Shown here in pieces: positions 56,783 to 64,000 of a DNA stretch of 64,000 nt. This DNA comes from Bacillus aquiflavi (lineage in GTDB: Bacteria; Bacillota; Bacilli; Bacillales; Cytobacillaceae), in the NCBI RefSeq assembly GCF_019915265.1, contig NZ_CP082780.1, positions 3,038,001 through 3,102,000 of the forward strand, in the 5' to 3' direction. Each line of letters opens with the position of its first letter. Position 1 is the stretch's first letter. The position numbers were made by a program, and so were the translations under genes. Below the pieces are notes generated by a model that searched no databases, had not been told where the DNA came from, and saw nothing but the letters and a program-made list of their open reading frames with translations.

Positions 56783-57146
56783 TTGTGTGCACCTCCTGTT
56801 TTTCTTTATTCATTTCTTCTTCAGTCTTTTTCCTTCCCATAAATTTTACTGATTCGGCAACGACTTCAGTTACATAAACTTTAATGCCCTCATCATTTTC
56901 ATAATTTCTAGTTTGGATTCTGCCGGTTATCCCAACAATGGAACCTTTTCGGCAGTATTGCGCTGTATTCTCAGCAATCCGTTTCCATAATGTACACAGT
57001 ACGAAATCTGTATCAATCTCTCCATACTGATTCCGATAATGACGATCCAACGCAACCGTCACATTTGTTACAGGAATTCCTTCTGCGGTGAACTTCAATT
57101 CAGGATCGCGAGTCAGCCTCCCAACAATCGTAACTTGATTAATCAT
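56775..57146 (-). CDS. ssbB: Single-stranded DNA-binding protein SsbB
   Basis: 123 residues: one OB fold starting MINQVTIVGRLTRDPELKFT, with NVTVALDRHYRNQYGEIDTD, CTLWKRIAENTAQYCRKGS and VGITGRIQTRNYENDEG. It lacks the long acidic tail (DDIPF) of the replicative SsbA, as SsbB does, and its place beside ywqA and ywpF agrees. In Bacillus SsbB protects incoming DNA during competence. An AAAA-N5-TTTT AT-box (57245-57257) lies 100 bp upstream, but no correctly spaced partner was seen. Confidence 0.9.
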   Translation of the reverse strand: MINQVTIVGRLTRDPELKFTAEGIPVTNVTVALDRHYRNQYGEIDTDFVLCTLWKRIAENTAQYCRKGSIVGITGRIQTRNYENDEGIKVYVTEVVAESVKFMGRKKTEEEMNKEKQEVHTIG

Positions 57147-57496
57147 TTTTCAGCTCCTTTACTTTTTAAAGTTTTTCGATTGGCGTTAAATTTGCCTAAT
57201 CGTATTGCCATCTTATAAAAACTAGCAATTTTAGTAAAATGATTAAAATGGCATTTTTATTAACATAAAATAAAGAAAATACAGTTTTTATATAGAATAA
57301 ATCTTATTTTTTTAAAAGAAATTGTGTAAAATTGCAAAAATATAGCTTTTTATTTTTATTTTTCGACAAATAGAAAACAATAAGCTGTAAACAAACAACA
57401 AAACAACTGTTAGCTTTATTTTTAAAAATTTAGTACAGTTCGCTTTCATTAAGTCGTATGTTATAATTTTTTTCAAAAGGAATGAAAGGAGCCAAA
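57147..57496. other. Intergenic region between divergent ssbB and ywpF
   Basis: About 350 bp, very AT-rich, with promoters for both directions expected. AAAATGGCATTTT (57245-57257) resembles one half of a ComK box. No gene is seen. Confidence 0.4.
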
Positions 57497-57934
57497 ATGA
57501 AAACGTTTAAGTTAGTTTCGTTACAAATTGTAGAAGATACAGCACTGAAAGATATCGAATTAACAGACGGACTTATTATTAATAAAGAAGATGAACGTAG
57601 CACTTGGTTAATTGAAGCGTTTATAAGTAAAGATTACTTTGATTATTTTAACCAGCCTTATCAAAACAATGATGATTTGATAGTTCAAGCAGTTATTACA
57701 GATCCAGAAAATGATCCTGCACCTTTTAAAGTAAAAATACGTTCAATAAAAGAGATAAATCACCATATTAGTGTGCTTTTTGGTGGAGTATTAAAAAAAT
57801 CGCGAAATGAGTATGCTGAATTAGTGCTAAGTGAGTTATTAGAGAAAGGATTAGATGGAGACGATTTATTAAAAGCATTTCAGCAAAAAATGCGTATGAA
57901 ACCAAGTATTGCAGCTTTTAAAAATTCAAATTAA
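57497..57934 (+). CDS. ywpF: YwpF-family protein
   Basis: 145 residues from the ATG at 57497 with AAAGGAG upstream; an ATG 15 bases earlier is out of RBS range. It starts MKTFKLVSLQIVEDTALKDI and is soluble, with a C-terminal LLEKGLDGDDLLKAFQQKMR. It matches the YwpF-like family (biofilm/surface-linked, function unclear) and holds the same position relative to ssbB and fabZ as in Bacillus. Confidence 0.82.
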   Translation: MKTFKLVSLQIVEDTALKDIELTDGLIINKEDERSTWLIEAFISKDYFDYFNQPYQNNDDLIVQAVITDPENDPAPFKVKIRSIKEINHHISVLFGGVLKKSRNEYAELVLSELLEKGLDGDDLLKAFQQKMRMKPSIAAFKNSN

Positions 57935-57973
57935 TAAACAAAGAACTTTCTTTTTTGACGATTTTACACGTTT

Positions 57974-58008
57974 ACCCCCACTACCAATTGTATAGTGGGG
58001 GTTGTCTA
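57974..58008 (+). terminator. Terminator after ywpF
   Basis: CCCCCACTA and TAGTGGGGG form a 9-bp stem. TTGTCTATGCTT follows. Confidence 0.75.
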
Positions 58009-58031
58009 TGCTTATTAGGCATAAAATGTAC

Positions 58032-58355
58032 TTAACGATCTCGATTATCGTCATCATTTCGGTCAAGTCTGTCTTCAACCATATCTTCTTGCGGTGTATT
58101 ATTATCCTTCATTAAATCACCATCATTATTAACGTTTTGATCGTTTGTACCGTTATTCATGTCATTGTTGTCATTTCCAATTCCATTGTTATTATCGTTT
58201 CCTATCCCATTATTGTCATTATCATTTGTCCCTGGTACATCTACATCATTGTTTGGCGGAGGCGGCTCTTGATCATTATTATTAGTTGCGCAACCTGCTA
58301 AGATGATTGCTGATAGCAAGGAACCTCCGATTAACATTAAAAGTTTCTTTTTCAT
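58032..58355 (-). CDS. Asn/Asp-rich lipoprotein
   Basis: 107 residues from the ATG at 58355 (AAAGGAGC upstream); an open extension to 58439 lacks an RBS. MKKKLLMLIGGSLLSAIILA ends in the lipobox AGC. The mature part is low-complexity: PPPPNN, then repeated GNDNN and NNGIGNDNN units, ending DDDNRDR. Expected to be anchored on the outer face of the membrane. Function unknown. Confidence 0.75.
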   Translation of the reverse strand: MKKKLLMLIGGSLLSAIILAGCATNNNDQEPPPPNNDVDVPGTNDNDNNGIGNDNNNGIGNDNNDMNNGTNDQNVNNDGDLMKDNNTPQEDMVEDRLDRNDDDNRDR

Positions 58356-58562
58356 TGTGAACGCTCCTTTCAAGTTTTCAGATTGTGACTTTCCCTTTGG
58401 TCTTCTGTTATGTTGCCCAATAATAACAATAACTTTCATTATTTTGTAAAATTTTTTTTGTAAAGATAATTTTAGTTGTCATTACACGCATTTAAATAGC
58501 AAATTTCCATTAATCTTTTCAAAAATCGTATTATTTTTTTAATTAATTCACTAAAAAGGACA

Positions 58563-58593
58563 CAAAAAAACCAGTTATTTTATACAACTGGTT
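58563..58593 (-). terminator. Terminator after fabZ
   Basis: AACCAGTT and AACTGGTT pair around 9 nt. On the minus strand seven T residues follow. Confidence 0.85.
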
Positions 58594-58621
58594 AACAATA
58601 AATAAATAGTGGGCTAATAAA

Positions 58622-59056
58622 TCATTCTTTCTTCTCACCAAGCGCAAACATGATTTCCGTTTCACAAACGATTTCATCATTAACAGTAGCAATTCCTTTT
58701 CCTTTTCCAATTGCCCCACGAACTCGAGTCATTTCTACTTCAAGACGAAGTTGATCACCGGGTTTTACTTGCTTTTTAAAGCGGCAATTGTCAATCCCAG
58801 TAAAAAAAGCAAGTCGACCTTTATTTTCCTCTTTCTTTAACATTGCAACTGCACCGACTTGTGCTAATGCTTCTACAATTAATACCCAAGGCATAACTGG
58901 ATAATCAGGGAAATGACCATTAAAAAATGGCTCGTTTGCTGAGACATTTTTAATACCAACAGCTCTTTTACCTTCATCGATCTCTAACACTTTATCAATT
59001 AATAAAAAAGGATAACGATGCGGAATTATATCTTTAATTTGCATGATATCAAGCAT
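58622..59056 (-). CDS. fabZ: 3-hydroxyacyl-ACP dehydratase FabZ
   Basis: 144 residues from the ATG at 59056 with GGAGGAAAA upstream. [20 protein letters not shown] contains the catalytic His, and [20 protein letters not shown] the FNGHFP hotdog motif and the Glu-side region. It dehydrates 3-hydroxyacyl-ACP in fatty-acid elongation. The family usually reads PVMPGVL here; this protein has W in place of G. It follows the mbl region as in Bacillus. Confidence 0.93.
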   Translation of the reverse strand: MLDIMQIKDIIPHRYPFLLIDKVLEIDEGKRAVGIKNVSANEPFFNGHFPDYPVMPWVLIVEALAQVGAVAMLKKEENKGRLAFFTGIDNCRFKKQVKPGDQLRLEVEMTRVRGAIGKGKGIATVNDEIVCETEIMFALGEKKE

Positions 59057-59239
59057 TATTGTTTTTCCTCCTTCATTTTTTAAGCACCCTTTACAACAAA
59101 TATTTTCTCTACTTAGGTGATCGATTAACACAGGAGAAAGAATTTTAGCGGTAATTTATATAAGGAAAAGCATTTGAGGAGAAATGCCATCTTAAAAAAG
59201 ACGCTTTCTTTTTGAATTTAGTTCGAATAGATAGAGACA

Positions 59240-59566
59240 TTATTCACTTTTTATTAAATCTACAATATGTGTCCATGTCTTTATTTGAAAAACCTCCAGC
59301 GGCTTTCCATCTCCTATTACCCCATAACCTACTACAGCACCAAGCAACCCGCTTATCGCAATTAAGAAGGCAAAGATAACTAGACGTAGCCAAATTGGAA
59401 CTAAACGAATCCTGACTAGTTTTTTGTCCGTCTGAGCTCCTTCCTGGTCATTGCTGCTAAGCTGTTCACTATTTTTCTCCTTGAAATTAATATCTTTTTC
59501 CTGCCTCTTTTTAAGCCTTTCTTGTCTTGTTAACATCTTTTCTTGATTGTTTGACTTAATTGACAT
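59240..59566 (-). CDS. EpuA-like small membrane protein
   Basis: 108 residues from the ATG at 59566 (AAGGGG upstream). A Lys/Glu-rich cytoplasmic half (TRQERLKKRQEKDINF) leads to RIRLVPIWLRLVIFAFLIA and one TM. VVGYGVIGDGKPLEVFQIKT follows outside. This is the pattern of the EpuA family, often mislabelled as RNA polymerase beta subunit. The position next to mbl and fabZ is conserved. Function unknown. Confidence 0.7.
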   Translation of the reverse strand: MSIKSNNQEKMLTRQERLKKRQEKDINFKEKNSEQLSSNDQEGAQTDKKLVRIRLVPIWLRLVIFAFLIAISGLLGAVVGYGVIGDGKPLEVFQIKTWTHIVDLIKSE

Positions 59567-59921
59567 CTTTTTCTTCCCCTTATAACGGATTCCCATTAAT
59601 AATTAATAAATCACAGATAAACGAGATAAAATCTGCTATAGCTCAACTTTTACTCAAATTTATCCGACATTCATAACTTAAACTACATTAAAACCCTATT
59701 ATAAGTAATTATAGGTCAGGAAACAGCAAAAAATTTTAAGATCCAACAAATTTTTTCATACTCATAAAATATGTATGTTTTTAAATCATTTTAACAGATA
59801 AAAAATTCCCTCATTACAATTAATAATATATCAAGGGCAGTTGTGTTATCCACTTGTAATAACTGCCCATTTGAAAAATAGGTGATTTGTACAATTTTTA
59901 AAACCACACTTATTTCATTCT
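59567..59921. other. Intergenic region where flhO/flhP would be expected
   Basis: About 350 bp without a gene between mbl and the EpuA-like gene. GGGCAGTT/AACTGCCC hairpin at 59834-59868 is probably the mbl transcript end. In B. subtilis flhO and flhP lie here; no trace of either was found. Confidence 0.5.
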
Positions 59922-60923
59922 TTAACCTAATTTTCTATCTGGAATTTTATCAATATTTTCAAGCATAATACCTGTCCCAACTGCAACACAGTCCATTGGG
60001 TTTTCGGCTATTAAAACAGGTACTTTAAGTTCTTCAGCAAGAAGCTGATCGATTCCGTGAAGTAAAGCGCCGCCCCCGGTTAATATTACGCCTCGATCAA
60101 TAATATCAGCTGAAAGCTCAGGAGGTGTTCTTTCAAGTACCCCTTTTGCTGCATGGACAATGACTGTTACAGACTCACGAAGAGCGGCTTCTATTTCCGC
60201 AGATCGAACTGTTATTGTTCTAGGCAAACCTGTGACCATATCGCGTCCCCGAATATCCATTTCTTCACTTCTAGAACCAGGAAATACAGTTCCAATATTT
60301 ATTTTTATATCTTCTGCTGTTCGTTCACCAATTAACAGTTTATATTCCCTTTTAATGTAATTTAAAATTTCTGAATCAAATTTGTCACCGGCCATCTTAA
60401 TTGAAGAAGAAGTAACAATATCACCCATTGACAATACAGCAATATCTGTCGTTCCTCCTCCAATATCAACCACTATATTTCCGCTTGGCATAAAAATATC
60501 CATCCCTGCACCGATAGCAGCTACTTTAGGCTCCTCTTCTAAATAAACCTTCTTTCCACCGCTTTTTTCCGCTGCTTCTTTAATTGCCTTTTGTTCAACA
60601 CTTGTGATATTTGTTGGACAACAAATTAAAATACGCGGTTTTGAAAAAAAGCCCTTAACACTTAATTGATTAATAAAATATTTTAGCATTGCCTCTGTAA
60701 CATCAAAATCGGCAATAACACCATCTCGTAAGGGGCGAATAGCAACAATATTTCCTGGAGTACGACCTACCATTTTCCTTGCCTCTTCCCCTACTGCTAG
60801 AACTCTGCTTGAATTTCTATCTATCGCGACAACTGCCGGTTCATTCAAGACAATTCCTTTCCCTTTTACATGGATTAATACGTTAGCAGTTCCAAGGTCA
60901 ATCCCAATATCCCTAGCAAACAT
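59922..60923 (-). CDS. mbl: MreB-like cell-shape protein Mbl
   Basis: 333 residues of the actin/MreB fold. MFARDIGIDLGTANVLIHVK is phosphate 1, VVDIGGGTTDIAVLSMGDIV phosphate 2 and LTGGGALLHGIDQLLAEEL the adenosine motif. GGAGGAACG precedes the ATG. It forms membrane-associated filaments guiding lateral wall synthesis. The Mbl assignment (not MreB or MreBH) rests on adjacency to spoIIID and on the opening sequence. Confidence 0.95.
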   Translation of the reverse strand: MFARDIGIDLGTANVLIHVKGKGIVLNEPAVVAIDRNSSRVLAVGEEARKMVGRTPGNIVAIRPLRDGVIADFDVTEAMLKYFINQLSVKGFFSKPRILICCPTNITSVEQKAIKEAAEKSGGKKVYLEEEPKVAAIGAGMDIFMPSGNIVVDIGGGTTDIAVLSMGDIVTSSSIKMAGDKFDSEILNYIKREYKLLIGERTAEDIKINIGTVFPGSRSEEMDIRGRDMVTGLPRTITVRSAEIEAALRESVTVIVHAAKGVLERTPPELSADIIDRGVILTGGGALLHGIDQLLAEELKVPVLIAENPMDCVAVGTGIMLENIDKIPDRKLG

Positions 60924-61105
60924 TATTTTTTCGTTCCTCCTTAAATAACTACGAACAAGTTCTTCTTTTCCTAATTTGTTATTTTAGCACATTAGCTGCG
61001 AAAGAAGTATCTTTTTTAAAAATCATCTTAAAAAAAACTGTATTTTAGCACGAAATATATAAAAATACTTTTATTTTTATCCAATTTCTATTTTCATACA
61101 GAAAA

Positions 61106-61378
61106 TCATTTGACTGTTTCGCCTTTCTTTTCCTCCTTTTTATATTTCATTTTTGTTGCCTCGCCCCCGCGTAAATGACGTATTGATTTATGATAATCCA
61201 AAATCTCCTTTACCTCATTTGCAAGTTCCGGATTAATTTCAGGAAGCCTCTCTGTTAGATCTTTGTGAACTGTACTTTTGGATACGCCAAACTCCTTCGC
61301 GATTACGCGAACCGTTTTTCTCGTCTCCACGATATACTTTCCAATCTTGATAGTCCTCTCTTTGATGTAATCGTGCAC
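61106..61378 (-). CDS. spoIIID: Sporulation transcription factor SpoIIID
   Basis: 90 residues from a GTG start at 61378 (GGGAGGG upstream), giving the canonical opening HDYIKERTIKIGKYIVETRK. The helix-turn-helix VIAKEFGVSKSTVHKDLTER and basic C-terminal region RHLRGGEATKMKYKKEEKK are intact. It regulates sigma-E dependent genes in the mother cell. The frame is also open 28 codons upstream, but that has no RBS. An overlapping reading frame (61466-61239) covers the start. Confidence 0.95.
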   Translation of the reverse strand: MHDYIKERTIKIGKYIVETRKTVRVIAKEFGVSKSTVHKDLTERLPEINPELANEVKEILDYHKSIRHLRGGEATKMKYKKEEKKGETVK

Positions 61379-62213
61379 ACCACTCGCCCTCCCTAAATTG
61401 GATGTGAGAAGTGTGAAATGAGATTCGCTTTTCGCTCGATGATGTACCGTTATTTTCCGCAAGCATTGTCCTTATTTTTTAGGCTATGTTAAACGATCAT
61501 GTTGTTTAGACTCATTCTTTTGAGTTTGCAGTTAACAAATATGCTAGTTAAATCAACAACATTATTTAACATAACTATTTTTTAAGCGAACAAAGAAAAT
61601 ATGCGGCAGAAAGCAAAACGACTTTCTGAAAGTATGATGAATAAACATGTCCCCGACTAAATCTCGCTGCCAACAAAACGACTCCTCACCTCAAACACTC
61701 TCTTTGTAAAGGTTTGTAACATTTTATTAGCTTGGGTAAGGGATTATGCACGAAAAACATAATAGGGACAGGGATTATCCAATTTTTTTAAATTTTTATT
61801 TACTTTTCTATAAATAAATTATCACAAATTATTGACAAATGGAAAAAAGAACAAATGAAATGTGAATAAAGGTCTATTCAAAAAACTAAGCTCCACTACA
61901 TAAAGTCTTTAGACCTGTTACAGTAAATAATAAAAATTTGGAAATTAGAGCCTTTATTTTGCAAATTTAGATTCATATTATGGTTCTATGTCCTTAATTA
62001 AGTTTAATTATCACTATTTTTTATATAAATTAATTTTTACAATAGACTTTTGGAGTAAAAATATAGCACTAAAGGTCGGATTTTGTCAAAAGTTATTTAC
62101 GATTAATCACCTATTGTCAAAATGTGTAGATTTACTTACACTTATGCTAAAATTAGATTTTTTTTTATTATTTTCATAAGGGAGTTATATAAATTTTTTA
62201 AGGGGGGAAAAAA
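61379..62213. other. Intergenic region upstream of spoIIID and of the LysM gene
   Basis: About 830 bp. Near spoIIID an ATG at 61466 with AAGGAC upstream opens a frame that reads through the spoIIID start (a candidate usd-type leader ORF). Farther on, no ORF with coding character is seen up to the LysM gene. Confidence 0.45.
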
Positions 62214-63824
62214 TTGATCCAAGAACAGATTAAAAAAACACGTAGCCAGAGAATAGCCGAAGAAAAAAGACAGGCTGCGAAGGCAAGAAATGTTAAAGTT
62301 GCCGGATTAACGCTTGCAGCTGCAATTTCAACCTCAGTATTAACAGGTGGAGTTAAAACTGTAAAAGCATCAGAAAGTGGAGTTTATATTGTTCAAGCAG
62401 GAGACACCCTTGACACAATTTCAAAAAAATTCAAAACAACTGTAGAATTACTTAAATCAGAAAATGGTATTACATCAAATCAACTTTACATAGGACAAAA
62501 GTTGGAAGTACCAACAGAATACCATAGTGATAATGAAGAACAATACTTTAATGATCATCTTGAAAGCTATAAAGTTTTAAAAGGGGATAATTTATATAGA
62601 ATTGCACTGAAGTTTAATATTTCCGTAGAACAATTAAAAAAAATAAACGGACTTACTTCTGACCAGCTTAAAGTCGGACAGGTGTTAACGATTCCGGACA
62701 ATACTTCTAAAGATCAAACACCTAAAGATCAAACGCCTAAAAAGGAGCATAACCAAGCAAAAAAAGGGACTCATACTGTTGCTCCTGGAGATAACTTATA
62801 TAGAATCGCGCTAAAATATAATGTTACTGTTGAACAACTGAAAAAACAAAATGGACTTACTTCTGACCGACTTTGTGTTGGACAGGTTCTGACTATTACA
62901 AGCGAAACAAGTAAAGAACAAACACCTAAAAAAGATCATAACCAAGCAAAAAAAGGAGCCCATACTGTTGCTCCTGGAGATAACTTATATAGAATCGCGC
63001 TGAAATATAATGTTACTGTTGAACAACTGAAAAAACAAAATGGACTTACTTCTGATCGACTTAGTGTTGGACAAGTTCTAACGATTCCAAACGAAACAAG
63101 TAAAGAACAAACACCAAAAAAAGAAGCCCATACTGTTGCTCCTGGAGATAACCTATATAGAATCGCACTGAAATATAATATTACTGTTGAACAACTGAAA
63201 AAACAAAATGGACTTACTTCTGACCGACTTAGTGTTGGACAAGTTCTAACAATCCCAAACAAAACAATCAAAGAACAAACACCTAAAAATGATCATAACC
63301 AGTCACAAAAAGGAACCGCTCATATTGTTACTTTTGGGGATAATTTATATAGAATTGCACTAAAGTATAATGTTACTGTAGACCAATTGAAAAAACAAAA
63401 TGGGCTCACTTCAGATCGAATCAATGTTGGACAAGTTCTAACGATTCCAAACAAAACAACCCAAACACCTAAAAAAGATAACAACCAATCGAAAATAGGA
63501 GCTGTTTATACTGTTGCTCCTGGAGACACTCTTTGGGGGATTGCAAAGCGTTTTAATGTTTCAGTTGCGGATATTAAAAAAGCAAATGGATTAAAAAATG
63601 ACTTTATTTTAATTGGCCAAAAACTAATCATAAGAGACGACATAAAAACTACCACTGGTAAAGTTATTGGTGCGGCTGATAAATTCACAGTAGAATTTAA
63701 TACGAAAGATCAAATTTTAACTTTAAAGGTTCCTTTTGGCACAGCCCATAAATTTGAAGCTTTAACAGGAAGAAACGTCATACTAACATATAAAAATGAT
63801 GGTTTAATTTATTTACAATTTTAA
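62214..63824 (+). CDS. Secreted protein with seven LysM domains
   Basis: 536 residues from a TTG with AGGGGGG 8 nt upstream. A long basic n-region ([20 protein letters not shown]) and a hydrophobic stretch ([19 protein letters not shown]) form a YSIRK-like or Sec signal. Seven LysM modules follow, with linkers rich in TSKEQTPKK. Modules 3-6 are nearly identical ([19 protein letters not shown]...). The C-terminal 55 residues ([20 protein letters not shown]...) are not a recognised hydrolase. It is probably a wall-bound or spore-surface protein binding GlcNAc polymers. It lies downstream of divergent spoIIID. Confidence 0.85.
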   Translation: MIQEQIKKTRSQRIAEEKRQAAKARNVKVAGLTLAAAISTSVLTGGVKTVKASESGVYIVQAGDTLDTISKKFKTTVELLKSENGITSNQLYIGQKLEVPTEYHSDNEEQYFNDHLESYKVLKGDNLYRIALKFNISVEQLKKINGLTSDQLKVGQVLTIPDNTSKDQTPKDQTPKKEHNQAKKGTHTVAPGDNLYRIALKYNVTVEQLKKQNGLTSDRLCVGQVLTITSETSKEQTPKKDHNQAKKGAHTVAPGDNLYRIALKYNVTVEQLKKQNGLTSDRLSVGQVLTIPNETSKEQTPKKEAHTVAPGDNLYRIALKYNITVEQLKKQNGLTSDRLSVGQVLTIPNKTIKEQTPKNDHNQSQKGTAHIVTFGDNLYRIALKYNVTVDQLKKQNGLTSDRINVGQVLTIPNKTTQTPKKDNNQSKIGAVYTVAPGDTLWGIAKRFNVSVADIKKANGLKNDFILIGQKLIIRDDIKTTTGKVIGAADKFTVEFNTKDQILTLKVPFGTAHKFEALTGRNVILTYKNDGLIYLQF

Positions 63825-63856
63825 TAAAACTAGGATTTTTAAAAAGCACCTGAAAT

Positions 63857-63905
63857 AAATGAGGCAAAGAGAAACGATTTGTTTTTCTTCGCCTCATTTT
63901 GTCTT
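63857..63905 (+). terminator. Terminator after the LysM gene
   Basis: AATGAGGC and GCCTCATT are extended by AAGAGAAAC/GTTTTTCTT pairing, followed by TTTGTCTT. Confidence 0.85.
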
Positions 63906-64000
63906 ATAAGACGCTTTTTAAAAGCAGTTGGCAGAATGGGTCTTCACCGGGTTTTTTAATGCACGATGGGCTTCCATACTCTTTGCGAACAATGATTTTA
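63904..64000 (-). CDS. C-terminal end of an unidentified protein (runs off the window)
   Basis: The minus strand is open from the window edge to TAA at 63904. The last residues are IIVRKEYGSPSCIKKPGEDP and FCQLLLKSVL. It is convergent with the LysM gene and shares its terminator. It is too short to identify. Confidence 0.45.
   Translation of the reverse strand, partial: KIIVRKEYGSPSCIKKPGEDPFCQLLLKSVL

Noticed and set aside
57245-57257. AAAA-N5-TTTT box as a ComK site for ssbB
   Set aside because: Only one good half-site is present. The nearest partner is spaced about 13 bp away, not one of the spacings known for ComK, and such boxes are common in AT-rich DNA.
62936-63271. 111-codon minus-strand ORF in the LysM gene
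   Set aside because: It is the antisense shadow of the repeated LysM modules; the plus frame has signal, RBS and domains.
62760-63460. Regular near-identical repeats that could suggest CRISPR
   Set aside because: The units are about 170-190 bp, coding, and in frame with LysM domains; there are no short direct repeats with unique spacers.

Overview
The window is chromosomal DNA from an AT-rich, endospore-forming member of the Bacillaceae. The anchors are degU-degS-yvyE-tagU at the left end and ywqB-ywqA, ssbB, ywpF, fabZ, mbl and spoIIID at the right end. These are Bacillus-type genes in a Bacillus-like order. The genes between the anchors do not match that order, so the middle looks like an accessory zone.

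Left end (1-3.9 kb): the DegS/DegU two-component system, the YvyE/IMPACT protein and an LCP wall-polymer ligase. At 4-10.7 kb the region is unstable. It holds a glycosyltransferase, a truncated class-C-like group II intron sitting just after a terminator, a broken halocin C8-like bacteriocin precursor gene, an M23-SH3 endolysin-like gene whose promoter region carries two LexA (SOS) boxes, and a decayed IS110-family transposase.

10.8-29.8 kb is a surface polysaccharide locus, mostly on the minus strand. It contains a very large SH3-repeat glucosaminidase, a Wzx flippase split at an A7 run, three glycosyltransferases, a Wzy-like polymerase, a Wzz-like chain-length protein, an initiating phosphoglycosyltransferase, and two sets of nucleotide-sugar enzymes. 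One set is PglF/PglE-like (4-amino-4,6-dideoxy-HexNAc). The other is WbpA/WbpB/WbpD/WbpE-like (2,3-diamino-uronic acid). Together they suggest a Wzx/Wzy-exported polymer containing amino sugars.

30.2-51.4 kb is a patchwork. It has a PBP3/MecA-like class B PBP, an intact IS110 with a long structured upstream region (bridge-RNA candidate), a broken IS4-family element with 17-bp terminal repeats, and a divergent pair made of a PlcR-family (RNPP) regulator and an unannotated 39-residue PapR-like signal peptide. It also has a YknW/YknX-like pair lacking its ABC partners, two MFS transporters, a hydrolase, an orphan sigma factor, a small lipoprotein, a comK-like gene with an in-frame stop, a decayed secreted protease locus, a broken IS21 element and two broken small exported-protein genes.

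Right end (51.8-64 kb): SWIM protein YwqB and SNF2 helicase YwqA, SsbB with a coupled coiled-coil gene, YwpF, an Asn/Asp-rich lipoprotein, FabZ, an EpuA-like membrane protein, Mbl, SpoIIID, a seven-LysM protein and the 3' end of one more gene. Many broken genes differ from an open frame by one base, often in a short homopolymer. Some of the apparent pseudogenes may therefore be sequencing artefacts.
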